64,000 nucleotides of DNA from Zonotrichia leucophrys gambelii (GCF_028769735.1 NC_088171.1:82822716-82886715); one strand, 5' to 3'; shown: positions 22,801-34,046, numbered from the stretch's first letter. A program made the numbers and translations. Notes: generated from the letters alone by a model not told the origin.

Positions 22801-23210
22801 TTGTTTCTCGGTGCCAATTACAACACCCAAACTACTAAGCAAAAAATTCAAAAGGCATCAAAGGATTAGAGAAGCAAAGTTCTTTTTAGAATAGTTAGAT
22901 TAGTTGCAAGGTTACTGATAATGGCTCAGTTTCTTTAAAATGAGGAGAGTGTATTCACTTACTTTCTTACAGTGTCACCAGGACCTGAGATGAAGTCCTC
23001 ACATTCTGATCTTGGAGAAGCTGCTGCTGCCACCAGCTGGTTGTTCCCTGGTCCTTGGTGGAGAGATGGATACATAGCTTACATACACAAAGAACTGCCA
23101 GGGAGACAGGTGGACCCTGCAGAGGGTCACATCTACAGAATGTTATAGAAACATTGATCCAGTATGAAATACATTTTGGAATATGACAAAAGACCTGTAT
23201 TATGTGTACA
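16840..23210. other. Intergenic DNA, no gene or repeat family recognised
   Basis: Between the UBE2QL1 promoter and the first CR1 piece nothing is recognisable apart from low-complexity tracts: a TTTG-rich stretch at about 19,720-19,765, an A12 run near 19,170 and a short CA repeat near 21,390. Open frames are all under 112 codons and look random. Confidence 0.6.
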
Positions 23211-23316
23211 TGTGTCACTTAGGAACATAGTTTTGTGGTGGACTTGGCAATGCTGGGTTAATGATTGAACTCGATAATCTTAGAGATTTTTTCCAACCTG
23301 ATTTTATGGTTCTAGG
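23211..23316 (+). mobile_element. CR1 LINE 3' fragment
   Basis: Short 3' piece of a CR1 subfamily recognised by GTGGTGGACTTGGCAATGCTGGGTTAATG, then ...GATAATCTTAGAGATTTTTTCCAACCTGATTTTATGGTTCTA. The ending is a decayed version of the CR1 octamer tail. About 105 bp survive. Confidence 0.8.
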
Positions 23317-26300
23317 TTAACAGAGCCAACAGATGGTAACACTCCCAGTCAGCAGTTATCCACAGGCATGGCTACAACAGCAAGCCTGCTGAATTCACAG
23401 CATCAGGCATGCAACACTGGTTCTTTCTGTGATTAAATGACATCATGTGCTTCACCATTTAGGTTCAAGAAATAATTTTTTGGGTGGCAGCTCCATTTGC
23501 AGTAGAAATGACAGTTCCTTGCATGAGTCACTGCTGCTTCTGAAAAACTAATAAAAGGAGGAATATAGTGAGCACTGAGTTGTATACCATGTGAAGAACA
23601 AATGGTTTGTCACCCTGTGGCTGCAGTCATAGATGTAAAAGAAGGGATTTTGCCATGTGGGATCAATGCAAGCCAATGGTTCTTTGTACACATTGAAAGA
23701 GGCGCATGAGAACGAGATGGATTATCAGCATCTGCACACAGTTGTAAGTCAGCTGCTGGGTTTATCATTAGTAAGCCAAAAAGATGGAGTCTTTTCTCTG
23801 TTAGATTTAGGAACAACAATATCATCTACAAAAGAATGGTAGGAGCAAAACTGTGCTTGAATCAGGAAGCACTGGAAGGTACCCCAGCTGCTGGCTTGCT
23901 GTGCACTTTAGGGGAGGGGGTTGTCAGGGTTGGGATGGTTGTACTAAGGAGCAAACCTCAGCTGGCTGCCTCATATCTGGTTGTCCCTATGAAAACTAAT
24001 TTGCTACAATTAACTAAATTAGAAGAAATAAGTCACTTCTTTTGTTTCTAAAGAATACTGCTATATCTGGATTAATGAGACAGAAGATGACCCTGGACAT
24101 CCTTGTTTCTAGACTGAAATATGGGAAATAGAAACAAAAAATCTGCTTGGTTCTAAGACACGCATTCAAAGTAGGTTAAATTACGTTAGGTCTGTTGTAG
24201 ACCTAGACCACAACTACAGCAGTGGTGATGGGCAGAGCTAAACACAACCTCTCAGCCATAGCTGGCTACTGCAGCAGAATCCCATGCAACAAAATTCATA
24301 CATATTCTTGAAATCTTAGCCAGTGGTGACATTTGAAATGCATTTGGTGGCTTTTGGTGGTATATGAAATGCAAAAGCAGAAAAATATGTGAAAACTGGA
24401 AAAGGAGGATCTATGCAAGCTTCTAGGTAGGGCGTGTTTGTTTTCAGAAGGGTCTCATGAGGCTTGCTCAGGGACTCATCCCTCTGCCTGTGGTAGTCAT
24501 CCAAGGAGGCTGTAACCAGCTCTGACATTATGGTTCTGGTGGCAGAGGGAAGACAGAGAGTGGAAGGGATGCTGTCAACCCAGTAGCACCAGGGCCTTGA
24601 GCAGGCAGGAAGCAAACACCTCTTGAATCAGTTTAACTTATTTGATTTCTTCCTGTTCTGAGAATAGTTTGTTTCCTCCTGTTCCTCTTCCAACAGCCTT
24701 TCTCTGCCATCAGGGCACACTATTCCCTACCTATGCATGATCAGTCTTCTCAGCCATGGTCCCTAGGACACACAGTGTCTTCTGTTCCTTCAGTAGGTGC
24801 CTGATAAGGTGAACATCAGGGAAGATACATGAGGCCCCCAACACCATGGTGAACTGTGCTCATATGGATTTTTTTACTTCCATCTCTAGTCATGTTTTGT
24901 CTCATTCCACTGGATATGTGCTCTGAGGTTGTGTCTGAAGACCAGTGCTGGGGAGGAAGGAGGCACGGAAAAGACACAAACTATGGGATCATTGCGAGAA
25001 TGGGCTTTTCCTGCTCTAGCTTTTCATCCTTCACAGTGCAGAAAGCAGTCTGACAGCCTGTGCTACTAACTGTTTTGGAAAGTCAGGGACACTGAAGGAC
25101 TGTGAAAATAGTGGCTTTATTATATGATGATATTATGTGGCACAGCCTGAGCCAGGGCTTGTGGAGACATGCAGGGATGCTTGTTGGAATGGCATTGGAC
25201 TAATGGCCTGAGCAAGGCAAATCTGAGAAAACTCATCCATACAGTTTGTAAAAAGAGGACTCTCGGGCAGTCCCTTATGCCAGACTTATCCTGGAATTGC
25301 CTCACATCAGGCTGTTCTAATCATTCCAAATTCAGTTTTGGAAGCAATATGACAGACCAGGTGATCTGTTTACAAGTGGGACATTATCTGGCAACATTGC
25401 CAGCAGAATTTCCAGGGGACTGCTGCTGCCCTAATTTAATAGTTGTATTGATGGTCTGGAGGTAAATAAAACTTGCAAATAAAAGAAAAGCATACAGAAA
25501 GGCCAGGAAAGTGATAAAGTATGGAGGCAGACTGAATTGAATAGCTGTGTTTGTGAAATAAATGTGTTTTAACAAAAATCATTTGTGAAGTCATCCTACT
25601 AGGAGCAAATAATGAAGCTTATGTAACTGCAGACCATGTTCCCTGTAAAAGGAAACATTAAAGGAAATTAGGGGTCAGTCTGTACCAGATCATCACAATC
25701 TGGTGGCATAGAGGAACCTTGTTGAATAGAGGAATTCTGCAGCCCTGCAGTGCATAAATAGGAAGGGATAGGGAAGAGGCACAAGGCATGGGGGAACAGG
25801 GACTAACACCACTGTGGGAACAAATACAAGATTGAAATGTGCAGGTCACCTTCCCTTTTCTGATGATATTGAAAGAAATTGAAACACCAAAAAAAAGCTG
25901 AAATTCATTAAAGAAAAAAGTGTGAAGAATTCAGTGTGTTTATCATATAGAAGTCTGAGAGATGATTCAATTATTTGATTAAAGCACAGAATAGATATGT
26001 ATACTATCTGTATCTAAACTAACTGGGCAATAAAGCATTTCTTCATCAGTTAGACAGAGGTGTGGAAAGAATCAATAGCTATAAATTAGAGTCTTCCTCA
26101 GGCAACTTCTGTAAATAAAACCTATTTGAAGACTGGATGCTGGGTATGAATAGTAAAGTATCTTTCATAGTGATGCAGGCAGATTGTGGAAACAGTGGGA
26201 TATCAACATGCAAGAGTGTGAAGACCAAGTTTAAAACTGAAGAGGCACTTGAAGGCTCCTCCCAAATAATAGTACAAAAAGATTTCTTTGGTGCACTGCC

Positions 26301-26669
26301 TGCCTGTCTCCTCGTGCCTTCCAGGAAGGAATTCCTACTGACATGATAAAGTACACCACAGAGCCAACAGGCTAGGACTATGTCCCAGGATTCCACAGGA
26401 CAGGATGGACTGGAGGAGCCATCTATTCAAACCTTTGCCTCATCACATCCTGAAGTCCCCCAGAGCCTACCACACATTCAGCCATGCATTCATACACCAC
26501 TGTTGGTTTAAACCTGTGCGCTTCAGAAGTAGAACTGGTAATCCCATTTCTGGGGGCAGCTTGTGGGGATTTCTGTGAACATGAGATACTTTGTATTGAT
26601 CAAGCTGAGCCCTGTAATGTTCACTGATTCCAGCCTCTACTACAGGACATCCCCATAAGGCCCAGGATT
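23317..26669. other. Intergenic DNA, nothing recognised
   Basis: AT-rich sequence with no gene, RNA or repeat family that I can name. Open frames are short (up to about 105 codons) on both strands with no familiar motif. Confidence 0.6.
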
Positions 26670-26991
26670 ATAAAAAACAGGGAGAGAAACTTTTTTACCC
26701 AGGCAGATAATGATAGAACAAGGGGAAATGCTTTTAAACTAAAGAGGAGAGATTTAGATTAGATGTTAGGAAGAAGTTCTTCACTGTGAGGATGGTGATA
26801 CTCTGGAACAGGTTGCTTAGAGAAATTGTGGGCGCCCCATCCCTGGAAGCGTTCAAAGCCAAGTTGGATGGGGCTTTGAGAAACCTGATCTAGTAAAAGG
26901 TGTCATGCCATGGAAGGGAAGTTGGAACTAGATGATCTTTAAGGTCCCTTCCAAGCCATTCTATCCTTTTATATTCTACCCTTCTATGATA
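26670..26991 (+). mobile_element. CR1 LINE 3' fragment
   Basis: Sense-orientation CR1 3' region of about 320 bp. It holds the usual blocks: AGATTTAGATTAGATGTTAGG, AAGAAGTTCTTCACTGTGAGG, CTGGAACAGGTTGC, CCCCATCCCTGGAAG, GGAACTAGATGATCTTTAAGG and TCCCTTCCAAGCCATTCTAT. It ends in a degenerate ATTCTAT repeat. It is 5'-truncated and has no coding capacity on its own strand. Confidence 0.93.
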
Positions 26992-29149
26992 CTCTAGCCC
27001 CAAGTAAGTGGTGCCAGTAGCTCCATACCAGCTGTGACCATGGCTGTGCTCACCTTGCTTATCTAAACCTCTTTCAGGGGCATAACCCTGAATGCCAAGT
27101 AATTTTTCTGGTTTGTAAATTTGTCCCCTAGTTTGAACCCATGTTGCCATTGCTTCCATTTCCCTGTACACTGTGACTAACAGCTCTACCTTAGAAAAAT
27201 GAGAAGTGACAGGGAAGGACACAAGCACAGGAGCACAGGCACCCACAGTGTAGAATAGTGACAAAAGTACACAGTCAGTTTTTACATCTAGACCACCCAT
27301 ATGCTTCCAGAACTGCTCTGAGATCCATTTCGGGATTTTGAATACAAATAAGGGCTTCTCCATGTCAGCTGGACTCAGTGCTGGAAAAAGGTCCTAGGTC
27401 TTTTTCATTTGTTAGCACACATGTTGTCTGGGAGTCTTAAAATTGTCTGTGCCCAGGATATTCCTATTCCTGCTTTCCTGTATCCTAGGTAATGAAAAAA
27501 AGTATCAGTTTTAAATACAGGATGCTACTTATTCTGAGTTACAGGGGGAAAAATAAAAATCAGCAATAGGCAAATCAACCTTACTTGTTAGTATTGCATA
27601 ATGAGAGGAGCATTTTCCTAGGAGTATGATTATATATACATATATGTGTAAGTATACATATATAAATATTTATATACATGTCTTTCTCACACGTGTGGTA
27701 AAAAAAAGAACCCTACTCAACTGTTGAAGGCAACTCTGCATTTCAGAAGAGTAGACTTTTATTTTGCTTTAAATGACATATGGCAGCAATATGAATGTAA
27801 CACAAACTGAGCCTGATGAATAACTTTAATATTCCAGGGGGAAAAACCACAGATAATTCCACTGATTTCTCAGCATATTTTTGAAAAACAAAATTAAGAA
27901 TTAATTCTTTATAGGATAATAAAGGCCCTATGAAATAAAAGGTTTCAGTATTGCAGATCTAGATGATTTATCACCACACTGTGAAAATAATATTCCTGTC
28001 CTGAAGCATATATGTAAGTCCTTTGCTGTGTCTTGCTGACCTCCTCGGAGGCAGTGTTGTGAGAACAGACTGTCATCCGTGTCCTTTACCATCAATAGAA
28101 AGAACCTCATGGGTCTCAGTTATCTTTGGATCAGGTCCCAGAACATTCCCAGATCTGCAGGACTTGGAAGACCCCAAAATTATCTTAAGAACAAAATCCT
28201 GATCCTGCTATTTCTTAGATAAATAAATTTATATGATCTCAGACTGAGATCCAGCCGTGATACATAAATGCATCATCCTGCTAATTTGTGGTAAGGCATT
28301 TATTATTTCAAGTCATTAATGAACACATTACTAAACACAAAATCTGTATGGAAATTATAATTACAGCTCTTATTCAGCCGCATAATTGATTTTTAAAAAT
28401 TGTTTATTTTATTTTATTTTATTGTATCACATTATTTTTATGCAGTAAAATGTGACAGTACCACATGCTTCTGAGTCAGCTGAAAAACATCCTAAACAAA
28501 ATTGCCATCAGCCTGACCTATCAGGAGCAGGTGAATGGTATCCAATGTGCTGTTCACATCTATGTCCCCTGCTTCTCTTCTGCTTATTTATTACCTGTTG
28601 TAATTAAAACAATGAAGGGTAGATGGCTCACACAATGGAATTCTTAGCAGGTGATGCTTCCAGTTAATGACCTGAAATTTCAACCTCCATTTCTTTGTCT
28701 GCAGAATGAAGAAGAAGTGATATAATAATGCAGAAGAAAAGAGAGAAAGACAGGAGAGAAACATGATCTATTTTACTTTATTAATTTTCTTCCACTTTAC
28801 TGGCTAGCAGCAGAAAACATGAGCTGGGAGGAGAGTTATAGTTCTAGAGATGGACAAACAGATTAATTATATGTTGCTTTTTGTATTCATGAGAAGTTGA
28901 CTGTCTCAGCACTTTCAGTAATGAATCTTAAACACCACGTTGTGTCTTATTATATTGGACAAGTCATTTATCTGGAGTATATGTAAGACTAAATAAGAAA
29001 ACAGCAAGCTGAGCTTTTTTCCAGACCCAAAGGCTGTATAAACAGTCTCAAATCAATCTTTTTATGTTCTGCTGGGTACGAAACCATTATGCAATCTGTC
29101 TGCATCCTTCACAGCACAGGTCGTCATTTGACAAGCAGGGAAGGCCTCA
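26992..29149. other. Intergenic DNA with AT-rich simple tracts
   Basis: Contains an alternating AT/ATAC tract at 27,628-27,681 and an (ATTTT)n tract at about 28,404-28,424. An antisense open frame of 157 codons starts at 27,363 and runs into the preceding CR1. No gene was recognised. Confidence 0.6.
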
Positions 29150-30570
29150 TAGCAGTAACCCCCCAGATACAGATGAAAGCTCCATCTGGGCCAGTATCCT
29201 GTGCTCAGCACTAACCAGAAGTAAATGCTGAAGAGCAGACAGGAAAAGCATCTATGAGACCTCTCCTGACTACACTCCTGGCCTGGGGCTACCTTCAGTC
29301 TATGGCATTTCCTGAGCCAGGAGTGGTTTACCTACATCTCCCTGGCTGCCTACCAAGCATTTGTCCCATTTTCCCTTCAACACAGCTAAGCATTTTCTGC
29401 CCATGACATCCATTGGCAAATAGTCCCACAGGGCTTATGAACTTTGTATGACAAAAATCACTGCTTTTTGTGTGTCCTGAAGTTGTCACTTCTTGGCTTT
29501 ACTTTGATGACCTCTGGTTTTTGTGCTGAAAGACAAGGCTGCAGACCACTCATGGCTCTGTAAACATCGTGAAGTGTTGGCCATAAGTCTCATTATCGGG
29601 CTCTCTCTTCCAGGCTGAAGTGTCCCTGTCTGTTCCTGTTTTCCTATTACAGAAGCCATTTCATATCTGCAGTTATCTTGGCAGCCCTGCTCTGACTCCT
29701 TTCCAGACCCACTCCAGGGAATGAGAATTGCACACAGTATTCAAGGTTGGGGCAAATTGTGGATTGATGCAGTAGCACGACATTTTCTGTTTTGTTCTCA
29801 CATTCCTTTCCTGACAATTCCTAACTCTCCACATGACTTCTGAACACTGCTGAGCGCTGACCTGATGTTTTCAAAGAACTTTCTATTCTGATCCTCAGGC
29901 CTTGCTCCTGTATGGTAACGGTCAAGAGGTCATGAATCTTCGTGTGAAACTAGGGGATATTTGCTTGCTATGCGCATCACTTTACATGATCCATCTTAAA
30001 GTCTTTTCAGGTGCTCCTACAGTTTCCTACAAACTGCATTCATCTTTAATCTGCCAAGTAATTTTCTCATAAGCCAATTTACTCATTGTACCATCTGATC
30101 TCTTTTCTGGGTCATCTATGAACCTACTCAATGGCAGAATTTTCAGCTTAGTTCCCCATTGAACTCTTCTGGGATCAATTCTCCCCTTGCAAAAATTAAA
30201 TGTTTGCCCCTGTCCTGCATTTCCTATCTGGAATTCAGTTCTTTATTCAGTTTAGGATTTCTCCCTTCATTCCATTCCTTTATTTCTTTAAAAGATTTAT
30301 TTTAAGGATTTCTCTAAGAGCTGATGGGAAATCAAGTAGATTGTATTATTTAGATCACTTTTGTCTACATGCTTGCTGACCCCTTGAAAAACTCATTAGG
30401 GGTTTGCAAAACAGGATTTTCTTTCATGTAATCTGTGCTGCTCTTCCCAAATGGGTCATATTGATCCATATGGCCTCCCATTCCATCCTTTATTACAAAC
30501 CCTACTTAACTGCCAGTGCAGATGTCCAGCTTACATGTCTGTATAATTGCCTGCTCCCTGTATGAAAATC
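29150..30570 (-). mobile_element. Ancient CR1-type LINE, diverged copy
   Basis: About 1.4 kb follows, in antisense and in the right order, the 3' half of an old amniote CR1 family known from turtles and crocodilians. The 3' end is the part resembling CCATCTGGGCCAGTATCCTG (near 29,180). Then come GCACACAGTATTCAAGGTTGGGG (29,730), TTCCTTTCCTGACAATTCCTAACTCT (29,810), ATGTTTTCAAAGAACTTTCTATTC (29,865), GCATCACTTTACATGATCC (29,973), TGGGTCATCTATGAACC (30,108) and CATGCTTGCTGACCCC (30,370). The leftmost-to-rightmost order equals 3' UTR to reverse-transcriptase C-terminal region on the minus strand. Frames are broken throughout. It predates the young CR1 pieces nearby. Confidence 0.8.
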
Positions 30571-31889
30571 AGGGTACAAGTGCAATACAGTTACTTACAT
30601 CATGAGCCATGACATTTTCTTTCTAAATCTTTCTGTCTCTACATACCTATTGATCAATTCAGTTATTTGTCAGACTGGCTTTCTTTCTGTTTCTCTCTCT
30701 CACTGGAACACAAGTTTCTAATCTTTACATTTTATCCCTGAACATGAAAACAATGCCCAAGCTGGTGATCATGAGAAAAATTTAACAACTGGTAATATAT
30801 TTATAGCAAATTTTAACCTTAAAAGCACTGAATACATTTATCTTACATAATTCATTAATTTAACCTAAACAGGCTAGTAAATACAGATTTACAGTGAGCT
30901 GGATATCTCTATATTTGATGTTAAACTTCCATTATTTTTTCTGTTGAATACATTTCCTGAGTTCGATGTGATCATGGACATCTCTAGGATTTATCCCAAG
31001 CAAGCTAGAAGTCATATTTGCTCAGTTCCAAGAATCAAAGCCTTTCCCCAAACTGTAAGAAGAGGAGGTTTTAACAGTACCTCAAAGCCCTTGCTTGTTA
31101 CTGAATTTAGTGTAAGTGGTTCTGCTCTGTGCTTCCACTGGATGTGGCTGCCCATATGGAAAAATGGACATAAATCAGCTCTTCTGTTTGAATCCCAGTC
31201 CCTTGTGCCTGCAGAGCCACACCTGACACAATCGTTTGCATTTACACTGTTCTTTCAAAACCTGACTCCCCCGTTCCTCATGTTCATATCTAACTTGGGA
31301 AGTGCACCCTATTCTACATTCTTCCTTCCAAATATTAGAAAAATGTATTCTTTTCCTCAGACCAAAATTTCTCATGTGTGAAGTTGTCTTAAAACCTCAC
31401 AATCCTGGGACTTTGGCTGTCCAGACAACATTCTGCCAATGATAGATACAGGATGGTCAGCAACTGCTGGTCAATAGACAGTGGGATTACTTTATCATAG
31501 GATGACAATACTTGTCAAGGCCTAGAAATGCTAAATTGTTTTCTGCATCCTAGGATTATTTTTTAATTTCACACCTGCACTGTCCTATATCTTCCTTAAT
31601 ATTCAGTGCTCTTTACAGTTGCTTGCTTTTTAATTTTAGGTTAGCATACTTAATCCTATGAACTCCCAAACAGTGCTTTACATTTTGCAAAAACCAAACT
31701 TCCTGCAACTGGTCTAGCATGGTAACCCAGAGCAGAAACCGACCATTTGATCATGTTATTATCATGAATAGGAAATGGAAAAATAAGATTCATCCGAGAA
31801 ATTAAGAATTTGATGGCAGATGTTGATGGTTCTCATTGCAGCAGAAATCACTGCAAGTTATAGCTACAAAATGCATAAAATACATTAAA
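30571..31889. other. Intergenic DNA, nothing recognised
   Basis: AT-rich DNA between the old CR1 and the CR1 pair upstream of MED10. A 145-codon open frame at 30,944-31,381 has no recognisable motif. No RNA genes were seen. Confidence 0.55.
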
Positions 31890-32398
31890 TCCCAGTTTGG
31901 GATGGAAGGCATAATCCAGTTACAATCCCCTGTCATGGGAAGGGATGCCTTCTGCTCAGAGTCCTAACCAGCCTGGTCTTGAACATTTGCAGGGATGGGA
32001 CATCCACAGCTTCTCTGGGCAACCTCTCCCAGTATCTCACTACACCACAGTAAAGAATTTATTTCTAACATTTAATCTAATCCTACTGTCTTTCAGTTTG
32101 AAGCCACTCCATGCTCTTGTAAAAAGTCCCTCTCTATCTTTTTTGCAGACTCCCAACAAGTATAGGAAGGCTGTAATTAGGTCTCCCCTTCTCTTTTCTA
32201 AGAAGAGAGAAGGTCTCCCCTTTTCTAAGAAGTAATTAGGTCTCCCCTTCTCTTTTCTATGCTGAAAAATCCCAAATCTCCCAGCCTTTCCTCACAGAAG
32301 AGGTGCTCCATCCCTTCAATCAAGGTGGTGGCCTCCTCTGGACTCTCTGCAAGGATCCGTGTCCTGCCTGTGCTGGGGACCCCAGAGCTGGATGAGTT
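31890..32398 (-). mobile_element. CR1 LINE fragment with internal duplication
   Basis: About 500 bp of antisense CR1: GGTCTTGAACATTTGCAGGGATGGGACATCC, CAGCTTCTCTGGGCAACC, AGTAAAGAATTTATTTCTAAC, TTTCAGTTTGAAGCCACTCC, TTGTAAAAAGTCCCTCTC, CAGCCTTTCCTCACAGAAGAGGTGCTCC and GGACCCCAGAGCTGGATG. A 28-bp block starting GTAATTAGGTCTCCCC is present at 32,173-32,200 and again at 32,232-32,259, with a partial third version in between; CR1 normally has this block once. The duplication therefore happened in or after this copy. Confidence 0.92.
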
Positions 32399-32569
32399 AT
32401 CTCCTGACATTACTGGACTGATCTGCTCAGGTTCAACCCAAAACTGACAGACTGAAAACAAGCTATTTGTAAAACATAGTTATTGTGATGTGCCATGGGG
32501 GTCTAAGCATGTCAGGCAATCTTCCCACAGGGATGACTGATAGCTTCATTATTTAATATAGACTGATTC

Positions 32570-32834
32570 ATAAGAGAACAAGAAGCAATGGGCTCAAACT
32601 GAGAGAGGGTGCGTTTAGATTGGAAAATAGGAATAAATTCTTCACTGTGAGGGCGGTGAGGCACTGGAACAGGCTTCCCAGAGAGGCTGTGAATGCCCCA
32701 TCTCCAGACGTGTTCAAGGTTGGAAGGGGCTCTGAACCACCTGGTATGGTGGGAGGTTTCCCTGCCTATGGCAGAGAAGTGAAACCAGATGGTCCCTTCC
32801 ATCCCAAACCACTCTGCCATTCCGTGTTTCTACG
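32570..32834 (+). mobile_element. CR1 LINE 3' fragment upstream of MED10
   Basis: Sense CR1 3' end of about 265 bp: GGGTGCGTTTAGATTGG, TAAATTCTTCACTGTGAGGGCGGTGAGGCACTGGAACAGGC, CCCCATCTCCAGACGTGTTCAAGGTTGG, then AGATGGTCCCTTCCATCCCAAACC and a decayed tail. It ends about 340 bp before the MED10 start codon and about 100 bp before the CpG island, and is inverted relative to the CR1 just to its left. Confidence 0.92.
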
Positions 32835-32929
32835 TTTTTTCCCAGATGATTCCAGCGTGGGGTTAATTATGAAACAGAATCGCTGCCTGTCACCGCTTCT
32901 ATTTCTTACACAGGCCCGGAGAGGGCTCA

Positions 32930-33420
32930 GAGCTGGCAGGCACAGGACACGTTCGAACACACAACGCCGGGGCGCGGCCGCCGATCCGGCGCTGTCCCGG
33001 GTTCCCCTCAGCGGGCGGAGGGAGCCGGGGCGGTGTCGCCCGTGAGGGAGGGGGCGTGGCTTGGCCAGGGGGCGTGGCTTGGCCGGGGGCGCGGCCGCCC
33101 CGCCTCGCGCCTCCCGCCGTACCGCGCAGGCGCGGCTGAGCGGAAGTGGCGCTGGGCGGGGGAGGTGGCGGCGATGGCGGAGAAGTTTGACTCCCTGGAG
33201 GAGCATCTGGAGAAGTTCGTGGAGAACATCAGGCAGCTCGGCATCATCGTCAGCGACTTCCAGCCCAGCAGCCAGACGGGGCTCAATCAGAAACTGTGAG
33301 GGGCTTTGTCGGGGGCGGGCCGGGCTGGGCTGCGGGGCCTTTTCCCTCTCCAGGCCCGGCGTGGTGCCTCAGGGCTCTCTCGCTCTCTGCCTGGCTATCG
33401 CTGGCATCGCGCCCACCCTC
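32930..33420 (+). promoter_or_regulatory. MED10: MED10 CpG-island promoter
   Basis: About 490 bp of CpG-dense DNA around the first exon, without a TATA box, as is usual for housekeeping genes. Candidate sites are two GC/KLF-type boxes in a tandem duplication (33,050-33,085), an NRF1-like CGCGCAGGCGCG at 33,123-33,134, and an ETS/GABP-type CGGAAGTG at 33,141-33,148, only 25 bp before the ATG. ETS and NRF1 sites commonly set start points in TATA-less promoters. Transcription should begin close to 33,130-33,160, by inference. Confidence 0.8.
33174..33295 (+). CDS. MED10: MED10 coding exon 1 (Mediator subunit 10)
   Basis: MED10 (Nut2/TRG20) is a subunit of the Mediator middle module. It packs with MED14, MED4/MED9 and MED7/MED21 and helps pass activator signals to RNA polymerase II in the nucleus. 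The four exons join to a 134-residue protein, against about 135 in human, with nearly identical sequence. This exon encodes residues 1-40 plus two bases of codon 41: MAEKFDSLEEHLEKF, then VENIRQLGIIVSDFQPSS, the helical N-terminal part. The ATG has good context (GGCG ATG G) and matches the family start; the open frame extends further upstream but only through CpG-island sequence. Donor GTGAGG follows at 33,296. Intron 1 is just 182 bp. Confidence 0.97.
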
Positions 33421-33477
33421 AGGGGCAGCGCAGCGACCCCGAAAACGGCTAAACCCCACCCGTTTTCTTCCCGACAG

Positions 33478-33561
33478 GAATTTCATGGTGACGGGCTTGC
33501 AGGATATCGACAAATGCCGGCAGCAGCTTCACGATATCAGCGTGCCCTTGGAGGTTTTTGA
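33478..33561 (+). CDS. MED10: MED10 coding exon 2
   Basis: Acceptor TTCTTCCCGACAG precedes it and donor GTAAGT follows. The first base completes Leu 41; the exon then encodes NFMVTGLQDIDKCRQQ and LHDISVPLEVFE, residues 42-69, ending two bases into the Glu codon. It belongs to the conserved MED10 helical core. Phase 2 at both ends agrees with its neighbours. Confidence 0.97.
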   Translation, partial: EFHGDGLAGYRQMPAAASRYQRALGGF

Positions 33562-33777
33562 GTAAGTCTGTGTGTGCCTGGAAGGGGACCTGCTGCAGTC
33601 GGTGACTGGAGGTAGTCTGGCTTCGCAGAGTGGGTATTTTGGCTGAGGGCTGCTTGTCTCAAACCCGGTCCTTCTGAATGCTTCATGAGAACGTGGGCAG
33701 GCAGAGGGAGGTCAGAAGTGCCTTCTGCCTGTGTGAAGGCAGAAAGGTAGGAGAGATCATAAAATATGTACCTGTCT

Positions 33778-33909
33778 TCATAGAACCACGGGATGCTTTG
33801 AGTTGGAAAGGACCTTAAAGCTCTTCTAGTTCCAGCTCCCCCGCCGTGGGCAGGGATGCCACCTACTAGATAAGTTGCTCAGAGCCCTGCCCAGCGTGGC
33901 CTTTCAGAC
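33778..33909 (-). mobile_element. CR1 fragment in MED10 intron 2
   Basis: Antisense CR1 3' end: TCATAGAACCACGGGATG, GAGTTGGAAAGGACCTTAAAG, CCGTGGGCAGGGATGCCACC, GTTGCTCAGAGCCCTGCCCAGCGTGGCCTT. About 130 bp survive, cut off shortly after the tail region. It is in the intron and leaves the splice sites intact. Confidence 0.9.
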
Positions 33910-33974
33910 TTTTTTTTACTTCTGCATATGTAGGCAGTAACACGAATTCTGCCAAATTTAGTGATTTAATAATA

Positions 33975-34046
33975 TCACAGAATGAGTCAGGTTAGAAGGG
34001 ACCTTCAGGAACATTAGTTTCTAACACCCCTGTCATGGACACCCAT
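33975..34046 (-). mobile_element. Second CR1 scrap in MED10 intron 2
   Basis: About 70 bp resembling the antisense CR1 3' tip (ATCACAGAATGAGTCAGGTTAGAAGGGACC, then ACACCCCTGTCATGGACACC). It is too short to place in a subfamily and may be a separate insertion from the piece 65 bp to the left. Confidence 0.65.

Noticed and set aside
33033..33173. Upstream extension of the MED10 frame by 47 codons
   Set aside because: The extension begins in the duplicated GC-box region, is promoter sequence, and does not match MED10, which starts at MAEKF.
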